A program made the translations under genes and the position numbers. A stretch of DNA of 37,577 nucleotides, from assembly GCA_003558985.1 (NCBI GenBank), contig PWNJ01000101.1, forward strand, positions 1 through 37,577, in the 5' to 3' direction. Within the stretch, counting starts at the first letter, position 1; every line of letters starts with the position of its first letter. The stretch is from a candidate division CSSED10-310 bacterium. GTDB lineage: Bacteria > CSSED10-310. The notes beneath the pieces were generated by a model, which was not told the DNA's origin, made no database searches, and saw nothing but the letters and a program-made list of their open reading frames with translations. This document shows positions 15,650-24,502 of the stretch, one piece after another.

Positions 15650-18517
15650 ATGAAGACTTTTATGATACGGCTGTTAGCTGTGGCGGGATTGTGTATGACT
15701 GTTGTGTTGGCGTTGACTGCTCCGGCGGAAGGTTTTGGTAAAAATAAGGTTACCTACACCAGATTTGACTGGAAAGTTCATACAACAGCCAACTTTGAGT
15801 TCTATTACTACATGGAAGAACCGGATTTGATGCCTGAAATAATCAACTACTTCGAAACGGCATATACCAGAATATCCAGTGATCTGGGTACAGACCTGAC
15901 GGGAAGAATACCGGTAATTCTGTATACAACGCATTCGGATTTTCGGCAAACTAACGTATTGGCCGGATTTATTCCAACGGGTGTGGGGGGATTTTCCGAA
16001 CTGCTTAAGCGAAGGATTGTAATTCCGTTGCAAAGTCCCAGGAGCGATCTTGAATCATTGATTAATCACGAGCTTGTCCATTCATTTCAATTTGAGATTT
16101 TTTTTCAAAACAGACTTAGCAGAATAGCCCCGGTGCCAATGTGGGTAATGGAAGGAATGGCTGAGCATTTTTCGGCTGACTGGGATGCCTATGGGCGTAT
16201 GGTTGTAAGAGATGCTGTTATCAATGGATATCTTCCAGGACTGGAAAGACTGAATACGTTTGATTTTTTACCTAATCCGTATATTGGATATAAGATCTCG
16301 CAATCAGCAGTCGATTTTATACGCGAGGAATATGGTATTGATAAATTCCGTGAGTTTTTGTGGGAAATCCGCAAAACATTGCGTTCTCGTGAATATATTC
16401 AAGTAGCCATGCAAGATATTTATGGGGTTTCATTACAGGAAATGTCCGCATTATGGCATGATGATTTGCGCCGTCGAGTTATTGAGATTGAACGTCGCAG
16501 GGAGAGTATCAGCGTATTTGATTCATCAATTCCGTTAACCCATGCTGGGTACCGACGTTTATCGCCAGTATATGGCATTGGAAACGAGGTTATTCATTTT
16601 CTGGAAGCCGGCAGGGATGGGTTGCATATTAAAACCGGAGCAGTCAGGAAACCGGACAGAGACAAGCTGGATATTTGTCTGACATGCCGTCTGAATGGCA
16701 GAAGATTCCGTCAGATTGTAACTCAGGGAAGACCATTGGCCAGATCATTACAGGATGGAATGCTGGCGTATATCAATCATTTCGAAAACACTCATTCAAT
16801 CAAATTACTCGACCCCGCTTCGGGCAGATTGGTCGATTCATTTCGGTTGTCTGAAGATTCACCGACATCGCCGGCATTCAGTTCAGATGGCCGCTATATC
16901 GCTTATGCCGCTTGGTCCGGGTTGCAATCAGATATCTATGTGCTCGACCGTGAAACGGGAAACAGTCGGAACGTGACTGATGATCAATATGTGAACCGAA
17001 CACCATATTGGTCACCTGATAGCAAGCATATTGTCTATTCATCGGAAAGAGATGGTCAGTTTGATTTGGTTCTTCTGGAAATCGAATCCGGTACTAAACG
17101 ATTGTTATCTGAACCGGGAGATCAAATCACACCGGCCTGGTCTCCGGATGGAAAAAAAATAGTCTACATTTCCGATACAATTGATGGTGTTCAGGACCCA
17201 TATATCCTGGATGTTGAAACGTTACAGTCACGAAGACTTGCTGCTCCGGTTACGGGTTGTCTGCTCCCATCATTCTCAATCGACAGTCAAAAAGTTGTTA
17301 TGCTGTATTACCTGCGCGGTACAGAACGCATCGTTGTCATATCGGCTGACCGTACTCCGATTATTCCGGAAGTTGCTCAAGATGCTGAACCTCTGGGTAT
17401 AACTGGTGAAGCTCGCTTCACAGAATTATCCGAGGCTTTCCCCAGAGTTACAGTTCCGGAATCGGTAGCTGATTTGGATGCTGACCCGGTCCGATTCAGA
17501 TTAATACCCGATTATGCTGTGGGTATGCTCAGCTATGGAACCAGTGGCGACTTTTTCGTTGAAGGAGGAGTGGTTTTATCTGATATTCTGGGTGATCACA
17601 GAGTTGAGATTATCGGTCGCAGACGGGATAACAGAAGCGGGTTGCTTGCACAGTATCAATACTTGCGAAACAGGGTTAACTATGGCGCCATGTTTATGCA
17701 GGACAGCAATTATTACTACATTTTCAATCCGCAACGGAATATATATCAGCGGGTGGGATGGGATGAGTATTGGGGTGTCTTTGCTGTCCATTATCCATTT
17801 TCCACTTATTACAGAGCTGAGCTTAATTTTGGTTATCAACATCTTGAATATGATTCACCACTATCGGGCTTTACCGATTTAAACAGACGATATGCCTATA
17901 TTGAACCAGGCTTTGTAGGTGACACAATTCAGTATAGGTTCATGGCCGGCTATCCGGAAATATACAGGGGGTGGCGTTTTCGGTTAAGTACAAGAATACC
18001 GGTGGATGCAGGTGACAAGTTTGACAATTATCTAAACACACATTTTGATTTTCGTGAGTATATTCCGTTGACAGAACGATCCGTCATTGCGGCCAGACAA
18101 TGGGGTGTTTTTTCTGAGGGCAGCCAACCTCAATATTTTGGCGTTGGCGGGCCGGGTACAGTACGAGGTTTTGGGTACAGGCAGTTGGTTGGAAACCGTA
18201 TTGTTATGACGAGTACGGAGTTGAGGTTTCCGCTGCTTGACCACTTAATTTTCCCCGGAGGCATTTCATTTCACGGGTTTCGCGGAAAATTCTTTGTCGA
18301 TGTTGCCGCTGTCTGGTCGGATCGTGACTCTTTTGAATGGGAGTTTAATGATCCCAAAACATCTGTCAGAGAAGGGTCACTGGTTGCGTCTTATGGCTGG
18401 GGAATCAATTTTTGGATGATTGGTGTTGAATGGCACTTTGAATGGGCCAGACGAACTGATTTTAAAAAGACCTCAGGGGATTGGCATTATGAATGGTCTA
18501 TTCGCAGGAGTTTTTAG
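15650..18517 (+). CDS. Metallopeptidase-propeller-outer membrane barrel fusion protein
   Basis: A 955-residue protein with a signal peptide (core about 6-22) and three recognisable parts. First, a gluzincin-like peptidase domain (about 35-285) with HELVH at 140-144 and the third-ligand segment WVMEGMAEHF at 165-174 (E168), as in peptidase MA-like families. Second, TolB/PD40-type propeller blades at about 300-560; three are clear, with cores PAFSSDGRYIAY, PYWSPDSKHIVY and PAWSPDGKKIVY. Third, a C-terminal Omp85-like surface-antigen barrel (about 600-955) with VRGFGYR at 838-844 and a terminal phenylalanine. There are no POTRA domains. In Omp85 proteins the N-terminal part faces the periplasm, so the peptidase and propeller are inferred to be periplasmic. 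It is the last gene of a unit with two lipoproteins. Substrate unknown. Its last 20 bases overlap the end of the convergent ligase gene. Confidence 0.88.
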   Translation: MKTFMIRLLAVAGLCMTVVLALTAPAEGFGKNKVTYTRFDWKVHTTANFEFYYYMEEPDLMPEIINYFETAYTRISSDLGTDLTGRIPVILYTTHSDFRQTNVLAGFIPTGVGGFSELLKRRIVIPLQSPRSDLESLINHELVHSFQFEIFFQNRLSRIAPVPMWVMEGMAEHFSADWDAYGRMVVRDAVINGYLPGLERLNTFDFLPNPYIGYKISQSAVDFIREEYGIDKFREFLWEIRKTLRSREYIQVAMQDIYGVSLQEMSALWHDDLRRRVIEIERRRESISVFDSSIPLTHAGYRRLSPVYGIGNEVIHFLEAGRDGLHIKTGAVRKPDRDKLDICLTCRLNGRRFRQIVTQGRPLARSLQDGMLAYINHFENTHSIKLLDPASGRLVDSFRLSEDSPTSPAFSSDGRYIAYAAWSGLQSDIYVLDRETGNSRNVTDDQYVNRTPYWSPDSKHIVYSSERDGQFDLVLLEIESGTKRLLSEPGDQITPAWSPDGKKIVYISDTIDGVQDPYILDVETLQSRRLAAPVTGCLLPSFSIDSQKVVMLYYLRGTERIVVISADRTPIIPEVAQDAEPLGITGEARFTELSEAFPRVTVPESVADLDADPVRFRLIPDYAVGMLSYGTSGDFFVEGGVVLSDILGDHRVEIIGRRRDNRSGLLAQYQYLRNRVNYGAMFMQDSNYYYIFNPQRNIYQRVGWDEYWGVFAVHYPFSTYYRAELNFGYQHLEYDSPLSGFTDLNRRYAYIEPGFVGDTIQYRFMAGYPEIYRGWRFRLSTRIPVDAGDKFDNYLNTHFDFREYIPLTERSVIAARQWGVFSEGSQPQYFGVGGPGTVRGFGYRQLVGNRIVMTSTELRFPLLDHLIFPGGISFHGFRGKFFVDVAAVWSDRDSFEWEFNDPKTSVREGSLVASYGWGINFWMIGVEWHFEWARRTDFKKTSGDWHYEWSIRRSF

Positions 18518-19877
18518 CGATTTGTGAAAGTATTGTTTGGCAGAGCTCGGAAAGTGATGGATCGCGCGCTCCCATGACTACAACCCAGTCTCCAGATTCA
18601 GAATCTGTTGTAATTCTCTTGGGTAGCTCACTCCGCCTGATAAAACAGGCATGTTTACCCCTTGTGACAAGACTCCTTGCAATATCTTCTGAGCTGACGG
18701 TTTTTTCAGCAGTGCCTCCGGCATAAAAAATCGGAAGGATAAAAAGCAAATCCTCCGAGCGTAAACTGAGTTCGAATTGGTTGATAAAATCATCAAACAG
18801 GAATCGGGTTGGTCCATAACCATGAGGTTGAAAAACATATAAAACACGCCCGGTCAAATCATTCAAAACATTCATCGTAGCTCGTATTTTGTCTGGATTA
18901 TGCGCAAAATCATCAACGACAGTAATACCTTTTACCGAACCGACTATTTGAAATCGACGCTGTATTCCTCGAAACCCTTTAAGCGCATTAATTGCCTGTT
19001 CAGCATTTTTTCCCATACAACGGAGCAATACAAAAACCGATATGGCATTTTCAAGATTGTGAATACCAGGCAATTCAATCGTCAATCGATGTCCTTCAAC
19101 AATACATTCGGCATGCATTCCTGAAACACGGGGATGCATGATTTGAAAATCTGCATCAGAATCATATCCGAAACTTGAAGTCTTTATGGCATTTTTCGCA
19201 ACATCGCGACAGTAAGAACAGCTTGCATTGTATATTAAACAATCGTTTATGTTGGCTGCATAGCTTCTGAAAATGTCCAAAAGATCCGGAACGGGTTTGT
19301 GATCTTTGCTGATATTCGTCAACAAACCTATGTCAGGTTTAAAACGGATTAAACTACCATCACTCTCATCCGCCTCAAAAATAGCCCACTCACCATTACC
19401 GCATAAATAATCGGTATCCGTGCCTGATGGTCCGATTTTCAGTATTTTTGCTCCGTTGACTACCGTGGGGTCATAGCCAGCCATTGAAAGGGCCCAGGCA
19501 CCCATTCCCGTTACAGTGCTTTTGCCAGAGGTTCCGGCAACAGCGATTGACTTATTATTTTCAACAAGTCTGGCAAGAGCCTCGGAACGATGGATGACAG
19601 GTATGACCAATTGTCTTGCGCGAATAAGATCCGGTATTTGTGATTCGACTGCTGTTGAAGCAACAACGCAGTTCAGACCCTTATGTATGCCGGACCCATC
19701 CTGAGGATATAAGCTGATTCCGGTGTGTATCATTTCGCTGTAGAATTCATGACGTTTTCCTGCATCGTATTCCCGGTCCGAACCACTGATCTGATAACCT
19801 TTCTGGTGCATTATTCGAGCGATACTGTTCATCCCTGAACCACCAATACCGGTAAAAAAAATTTGCTTCCCATTCAT
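18498..19877 (-). CDS. Mur ligase family protein (MurC/Mpl-like)
   Basis: A 459-residue ATP-dependent ligase with the three Mur domains. FTGIGGSGMNSIA (8-20) is the UDP-MurNAc-binding N-terminal motif of MurC/Mpl. The central ATPase domain has the P-loop GTSGKST (115-121), EADESDGSL (168-176) and GIHNLENA (271-278). The C-terminal domain has VDDFAHNPDKI (321-331) and VFQPHGYGPTR (348-358), both in the positions used by MurC and Mpl. MurC joins L-alanine to UDP-MurNAc; Mpl recycles the tripeptide. Two signatures deviate: the usual GTHGKTT reads GTSGKST, and DYGHHP/DFAHHP reads DFAHNP. I therefore do not decide between MurC, Mpl and a divergent paralogue. It is not in a dcw cluster but follows two ArsA-like ATPase genes by 51 bases. 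Confidence 0.82.
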   Translation of the reverse strand: MNGKQIFFTGIGGSGMNSIARIMHQKGYQISGSDREYDAGKRHEFYSEMIHTGISLYPQDGSGIHKGLNCVVASTAVESQIPDLIRARQLVIPVIHRSEALARLVENNKSIAVAGTSGKSTVTGMGAWALSMAGYDPTVVNGAKILKIGPSGTDTDYLCGNGEWAIFEADESDGSLIRFKPDIGLLTNISKDHKPVPDLLDIFRSYAANINDCLIYNASCSYCRDVAKNAIKTSSFGYDSDADFQIMHPRVSGMHAECIVEGHRLTIELPGIHNLENAISVFVLLRCMGKNAEQAINALKGFRGIQRRFQIVGSVKGITVVDDFAHNPDKIRATMNVLNDLTGRVLYVFQPHGYGPTRFLFDDFINQFELSLRSEDLLFILPIFYAGGTAEKTVSSEDIARSLVTRGKHACFIRRSELPKRITTDSESGDWVVVMGARDPSLSELCQTILSQIAKNSCE

Positions 19878-19928
19878 TCATGCACCTTCATTCATTGAAT
19901 ACTCGATGACAATGACCAGACAAAAATA

Positions 19929-21050
19929 CTAAAAAAACCTGGTGCAATCCATTAAATAAGGATGCAAACGTTTCAAGTCCGACAAAGATGTAATTTCCAA
20001 TGGCAGCAAAGGAATTCGGTAACTGTCTATTTCCCGGGGTAATTGCTTCATGAATTTATTCATTAAGCGTGTCTCATATTCAAGTCGGCGATGGTGGTTA
20101 TCTATGAAACTTCGTAATTCTTTGCGTTGCTTTTCCGATGGCCGGATTTCGATATTAGGGTTAATGCCTGATTGATGATTAACGGGAAACAGGGGTGGGG
20201 TTACACGATTAAATATAACTGCTTTCAATGGCAATTCTGATTTAACAAGCATGGATGCAATCATGGATGTTTCACGAAGACTTGAATCATTGGGTAGTGA
20301 TACAAGAAAAATGGAGGTCTTGTCAGGATTATGCAGTATTTGCTGCAGATGATGCACTCTATCACAAAAGTCATCATATAACTCAGCCAATGAAATCAGT
20401 AATTGAACTGCATCATCCAGCCATTTTTTTCCAGCTACGCCTGATAAAAGTGTTTCCGTAACCGAAAATGATCTGGCGCCTGACTTTTTATGTCGAAAAG
20501 CGAATCGTTTTATGGGTTTTTTTATCATTTGAATATGATTTGGATTTATAAGATTCAACAATTGCCGAGGGGCATCGAAAAAATCCAGAGCGCTTTGAGC
20601 GGGCGCCGTATCGACAAAAAGTGTGTCCATAGAAACAGATGTTAAAAGTTGATACACCTTTCCCCAGGCCAGGTATTCTTCAGTATTGCTCATTTGAGTG
20701 ACAGCTATTTGAAAAACCGGATTCGAAATAATACTGTCGGCAAGCTCGGAAGATGGAGAGTAAAGGTGTGTCAACTCTTCTGCAGCAGTTTTCAGATTCA
20801 GCATGGCTGCTCTGAATCGGCCTTCAGAATGTTTGGTCTTAACAGGTAAATCTATTTCCGATAATTGATCATCCAGTTCTTGCAATCCTAAAGTGTTGGC
20901 CAAACGTCTGGCCGGGTCAACAGTAAAGGCTATTGAATCCATTCCATTACATGCAGCCAGCAACGCCATGGATGCCGATATACTTGTCTTTCCAACACCT
21001 CCGGCTCCGCAAAAAAGCATCATGGAAGCATTTGCTGGGTTTTTAACCAT
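19929..21050 (-). CDS. ArsA/Get3-family ATPase (second of a pair)
   Basis: A 373-residue deviant-Walker P-loop ATPase. The signature CGAGGVGKTSISA is at about residues 14-26, the switch I element VDPARRL near 46-52, and the switch II signature DTAP in FVDTAPAQSALDFF near 146-159. FNRV in the C-terminal half fits the ArsA/Get3 adenine-binding region. ArsA homologues either energise arsenite export or, as Get3, handle membrane proteins; no arsB, arsR or metal-binding cysteine triad is visible, so the arsenical role is unlikely. ATG 21050 gives an eight-base overlap (ATGGTTAA) with the upstream partner. A TTG at 21116 would only add an out-of-frame reading of that gene. It is co-oriented with the MurC-like ligase downstream. 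Confidence 0.85.
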   Translation of the reverse strand: MVKNPANASMMLFCGAGGVGKTSISASMALLAACNGMDSIAFTVDPARRLANTLGLQELDDQLSEIDLPVKTKHSEGRFRAAMLNLKTAAEELTHLYSPSSELADSIISNPVFQIAVTQMSNTEEYLAWGKVYQLLTSVSMDTLFVDTAPAQSALDFFDAPRQLLNLINPNHIQMIKKPIKRFAFRHKKSGARSFSVTETLLSGVAGKKWLDDAVQLLISLAELYDDFCDRVHHLQQILHNPDKTSIFLVSLPNDSSLRETSMIASMLVKSELPLKAVIFNRVTPPLFPVNHQSGINPNIEIRPSEKQRKELRSFIDNHHRRLEYETRLMNKFMKQLPREIDSYRIPLLPLEITSLSDLKRLHPYLMDCTRFF

Positions 21051-21978
21051 GGTAACCGCTTTCCGAAATATGTCTACATAAAGTTTTGGAGACTTTTCCG
21101 GATGAAAACGAATCAACAGACGGCATTATCAACAAAGGTTCCTGCCACCACTTTTTCAGAGTTGCAATACAGGTGTTTGCCAGCAATTTTCGTTGCCTTT
21201 CAAGGTTTACGATATACTTTAAAGACTCTGCGGATACGTCGGACTGTATACAGTGGGTCAGAAGATATTCCAGATGAGTACTACTGGTTTGAGTAATCCA
21301 GTTTATTGTATCTTCGGATAATATGTCCGCTTCATGACGATTGACAATGATTGTGTCAACAACCATGGAACAACGGTTTTGCAATTCAAGGATCATTTCT
21401 CTGGATTCCTGTACGGGTGTTTCTTCCGGAACTGTAACAACGATCAGACGGGTAAAAGCAGGATCAGACAGGTAGTCACAGTTGCGCCTGATTCGTTTTA
21501 AAAGTGGGGCGTGAGCTATCACATGTGACGCTTTCAAAGTTGAAGCAAAAAGATTTGTTGTAAACCCTGTTGAAGGCATATCGACGATAATAGTGTTCCA
21601 GGATTTGTGTTTGTGTGATAACGCATACGAGAAAATTTTGTCAATTAGTAAAACCTCACGAAACCCCGGCAAAATTTCAGACAAGGATGGATATAACGGA
21701 TGATTAATGATCCATTTCCTGAACGGTTTTAAAGCCAGCATGCCAGTGATGTATTCAGTCAAAATTGTATGACGGTCCAGAACCGTGGCATATAAACCAG
21801 GTTTGACTTCAATCGGGTTTGATGTCAGTTCAACGGCTTCCAGATGATTTCGAAAACTTTCAGACCAGTCCAGAGATATTGCAAGCGCTCCGCCGCGCTT
21901 GGAAAAGAAATGGCTGAAACCACCGGTAATGGCTGTTTTTCCAGTTCCACCTTTTCCACATATAAACAGGACTCGCAT
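21043..21978 (-). CDS. ArsA/Get3-like ATPase (first of a pair)
   Basis: A 311-residue P-loop ATPase with the deviant Walker A CGKGGTGKT at residues 7-15, starting at ATG 21978 behind TTGGAG. It lacks the strict switch I DPAxS (it reads DWSES) and the DTAP switch II (it reads VDMPSTGFT), so it is the more diverged half of the pair. The hydrolytic logic resembles the two unequal halves (A1/A2) of ArsA, here as separate genes. No membrane segment is seen. The pair probably forms a heterodimer, an inference from overlap and adjacency. Pairs like this occur in several diderm bacteria without a settled function. Confidence 0.82.
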   Translation of the reverse strand: MRVLFICGKGGTGKTAITGGFSHFFSKRGGALAISLDWSESFRNHLEAVELTSNPIEVKPGLYATVLDRHTILTEYITGMLALKPFRKWIINHPLYPSLSEILPGFREVLLIDKIFSYALSHKHKSWNTIIVDMPSTGFTTNLFASTLKASHVIAHAPLLKRIRRNCDYLSDPAFTRLIVVTVPEETPVQESREMILELQNRCSMVVDTIIVNRHEADILSEDTINWITQTSSTHLEYLLTHCIQSDVSAESLKYIVNLERQRKLLANTCIATLKKWWQEPLLIMPSVDSFSSGKVSKTLCRHISESGYHG

Positions 21979-22102
21979 AAAACTAACTCCAATCAGAATT
22001 CTAGTTTTTTATCAAAAAAAAGCAACTGGGACAAAACGGGGGTATTGAATAAAATGCTTATATAGGTTAAACTGCACAGTGTTTTGATGGGAGGATATAG
22101 TT

Positions 22103-23281
22103 TTGAAAATTCATGAATATCAAGCTCAGGAGTTAATGCGGAATTTTGGAATACCGGTTTTGGATTTTGAAATATCAGATTCGATGAAGTCAGGAATTAC
22201 GGCAGCCGACCAACTGTTTTCATCAGGAAAAAAGAAACTGGTCATAAAAGCTCAGGTACATGCTGGAGGTCGAGGCAAGGCTGGAGGTATTGCTGTTGTT
22301 AAAAATCTGATAGAGGCAGAGAAGGCTCTGGACCGAATATTGGGCATGCGTTTAGTCAATCGCCAGACCGGCCCGGAGGGCAAACTGGTTCGAAAAGTTA
22401 TGATCGTTGATGGTGATACTGGTATTGAGCGCGAGCTTTATGCTGGTATTGTATTGGACCGTGATCGTGAACGTCCGGTCATACTGGCTTCGGCTGAAGG
22501 GGGAGTTGATATTGAAGAAACGGCTGCATCAAACCCGGATGCAATTGCTACAGTTGCAGTGGATCCATTTCCGGGCCTGTTGATGTTTCAGATTCGTTAT
22601 CTGACAGAAAAACTGGGGCTGACCGGTGATGCAGCCAGATCTGCAAGCAGGGTATTCAAGGGTTTGTATGATATGTTTATCAAGCTTGACTGCTCGCAGG
22701 CCGAAATTAATCCTCTTGTTCTGACACATGACGGTAATTTGGTTGCTTTGGATGCAAAGGTCAATCTGGATGAGTCGGCTTTTTTCAGACATCCTGATCT
22801 GAAAGAGCTTAGAGATACCCATGAGGAATCCGAGTTGGAGGTATGGGCATCAGAAAACAGTCTGAATTATGTGAAACTGGATGGTAATATTGGTTGCATG
22901 GTTAACGGAGCTGGCTTGGCAATGGCAACAATGGACACAATCAGTTTGCATGGAGGTATGCCGGCTAATTTTCTTGATGTGGGTGGTGGAGCAAATAGGG
23001 AAACGGTAACAGAAGCGTTTAAAATATTGCTGGCTGACAAATCTGTAGAAGCGGTTCTGGTCAATATATTCGGTGGGATCGTTCGATGCGACAGGGTTGC
23101 GGATGGTATCATTCAGGCTGCAAAAGATGTTCATATGGATCGGCCGCTTGTAGTAAGATTGGCTGGTACAAATGCTGTTGAAGGAATGGAATTACTCAAA
23201 AAATCCGGTTTATCATTAAAGACTGCAGACAGCCTGGATGAAGCAGCAAAATGTGCTGTAAAGCTTGCAATAGGAGGTTAA
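22103..23281 (+). CDS. sucC: Succinate--CoA ligase (ADP-forming) subunit beta
   Basis: Beta subunit of succinyl-CoA synthetase, which converts succinyl-CoA, ADP (or GDP) and phosphate to succinate, CoA and ATP. The 392 residues (E. coli 388) have an ATP-grasp domain at about 1-240, opening with [19 protein letters not shown] and containing [14 protein letters not shown] near 48-61. The CoA-ligase domain follows, with the loop [17 protein letters not shown] near 317-333. The start is TTG 22103, eight bases after GAGG; no ATG is available near the conserved N-terminus. It begins a + strand unit divergent from the ArsA pair, and sucD follows directly (TAATG). Confidence 0.97.
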   Translation: MKIHEYQAQELMRNFGIPVLDFEISDSMKSGITAADQLFSSGKKKLVIKAQVHAGGRGKAGGIAVVKNLIEAEKALDRILGMRLVNRQTGPEGKLVRKVMIVDGDTGIERELYAGIVLDRDRERPVILASAEGGVDIEETAASNPDAIATVAVDPFPGLLMFQIRYLTEKLGLTGDAARSASRVFKGLYDMFIKLDCSQAEINPLVLTHDGNLVALDAKVNLDESAFFRHPDLKELRDTHEESELEVWASENSLNYVKLDGNIGCMVNGAGLAMATMDTISLHGGMPANFLDVGGGANRETVTEAFKILLADKSVEAVLVNIFGGIVRCDRVADGIIQAAKDVHMDRPLVVRLAGTNAVEGMELLKKSGLSLKTADSLDEAAKCAVKLAIGG

Positions 23282-24162
23282 TGCAAATTATGGGTGTTCT
23301 TATCGACAAAAATACCAAAGTGGTTGTACAGGGTATAACTGGTGGGGAAGGAGCATTTCACACGGAACGGATGCTTGAATATGGAACCCGGATTGTTGCC
23401 GGGGTAACTCCCGGTAAAGGCGGAACAGAATGTAAAAAAGTGCCGGTGTTTAACTCGGTTGAATCCGCTGTCAAAGAAACAGCAGCAGACACCTCGGTTA
23501 TTTTTGTTCCGCCGCATTTTGCGACAGATGCCATTTATGAAGCTGCTTATGCCGGAATAAAACTGATTGTTTGTATTACCGAAGGTATTCCTGCGCTTGA
23601 TATGATGCGAGTAAAACAACAGTTAAAATCTATGGGAGTTCGGTTAATCGGACCCAACTGCCCGGGCATAATTACCCCGGGACAATGTAAAATCGGTATA
23701 ATGCCGTCCGAGATACATAATCCGGGACGTATCGGAATCGTCTCCAGAAGTGGAACACTGACATATGAAGTCATTCATCAGGTAACAGCAGTAAACATGG
23801 GTCAGTCCACTGCGATAGGGATAGGTGGAGACCCGATACCGGGTATGGACTTTGTTGATTGCCTTGAACTTTTTCAGAAAGACAGCGAAACGGATGCTGT
23901 CATCATGATTGGTGAAATTGGAGGCAATTCAGAAGAAAAAGCGGCCGATTACGTTAAAAACAACATGACAAAACCGGTGATTGGTTTTGTTGCAGGTAAA
24001 ACAGCTCCACCAGGAAAACGGATGGGACATGCCGGCGCGATTATTTCAGGCGGCCAGGGAACAGCAGCAGATAAAATCAGCAAAATGAAGAAAGCGGGAA
24101 TTATTGTTGTTGAAAACCTGGGATTCGTGGGAAAAACTCTGGTGAACACACTTGAACAATGA
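23281..24162 (+). CDS. sucD: Succinate--CoA ligase subunit alpha
   Basis: Alpha subunit of succinyl-CoA synthetase; it binds CoA in a Rossmann domain and carries the phosphorylated histidine. The 293 residues contain [20 protein letters not shown] at the N-terminus, GGVTPGKGG-type CoA contacts ([10 protein letters not shown], 41-50), [11 protein letters not shown] (124-134) and the active-site loop [11 protein letters not shown] with H250, matching His246 of E. coli. ATG 23281 overlaps the sucC stop by one base and lies three bases after AGGAGG. ATG 23290, giving [10 protein letters not shown], fits the family N-terminus as well and has a spacing of 12 bases. The product of the kor genes downstream is this enzyme's substrate. 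Confidence 0.97.
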   Translation: MQIMGVLIDKNTKVVVQGITGGEGAFHTERMLEYGTRIVAGVTPGKGGTECKKVPVFNSVESAVKETAADTSVIFVPPHFATDAIYEAAYAGIKLIVCITEGIPALDMMRVKQQLKSMGVRLIGPNCPGIITPGQCKIGIMPSEIHNPGRIGIVSRSGTLTYEVIHQVTAVNMGQSTAIGIGGDPIPGMDFVDCLELFQKDSETDAVIMIGEIGGNSEEKAADYVKNNMTKPVIGFVAGKTAPPGKRMGHAGAIISGGQGTAADKISKMKKAGIIVVENLGFVGKTLVNTLEQ

Positions 24163-24185
24163 GTTTGGTTATGATTATATCCTGG

Positions 24186-24242
24186 TTTGAACCATTCGAT
24201 TCCTTATGCTAATGTTCGAATGATTCAAATTTGATTTTTTTT
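24186..24242 (+). terminator. Long dyad with T-run between sucD and korD
   Basis: Arms 24186-24199 and 24216-24229 are 14-base inverted repeats that pair at 13 positions around a 16-base loop. The core is CATTCGA...TCGAATG. A T-rich stretch (TTTGATTTTTTTTAAT) follows immediately, as in intrinsic terminators, although the stem is AT-rich. It could instead be an operator for a dimeric regulator. Either way it marks a break between sucCD and the ferredoxin oxidoreductase genes. Confidence 0.55.
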
Positions 24243-24280
24243 AATACCATGTATTTTTTTATTAAATCAGGAGATTTAAC

Positions 24281-24502
24281 TTGAGTAACTCAAGAAAGAT
24301 AAAGGAAATCAGGATACGTACAGAATGGTGCAAAGGATGTGCTATCTGTGTTGATGTCTGTCCGAAAAATGTATTTGCCATGAAACGGTTTAAAGCCATT
24401 GTAACCGATCAGGATGCCTGTATTGTTTGTGGGCGTTGTGAAGAGGCGTGTCCTGACTTTTGTCTTGAAATCATACCTGATGAATTAAGCCAACAGGAAT
24501 AA
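24281..24502 (+). CDS. korD: 2-oxoglutarate:ferredoxin oxidoreductase delta subunit (ferredoxin-like)
   Basis: A 73-residue protein with two [4Fe-4S] binding motifs of the CxxCxxCxxxCP type, CKGCAICVDVCP (residues 17-28) and CIVCGRCEEACP (47-58). It is the electron-carrying delta subunit of the four-subunit 2-oxoacid oxidoreductase, passing electrons from the thiamine diphosphate site to free ferredoxin. The start is TTG 24281, seven bases after AGGAG at 24269-24273. The stop abuts the korA start directly (TAA then ATG). A stand-alone ferredoxin is possible but unlikely in this position. Confidence 0.92.
   Translation: MSNSRKIKEIRIRTEWCKGCAICVDVCPKNVFAMKRFKAIVTDQDACIVCGRCEEACPDFCLEIIPDELSQQE

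Noticed and set aside
21051-21116. TTG start adding 22 residues to the second ArsA-like gene
   Set aside because: The added part only reads the end of the upstream gene in another frame; ATG 21050 gives the usual short overlap and a normal N-terminus.
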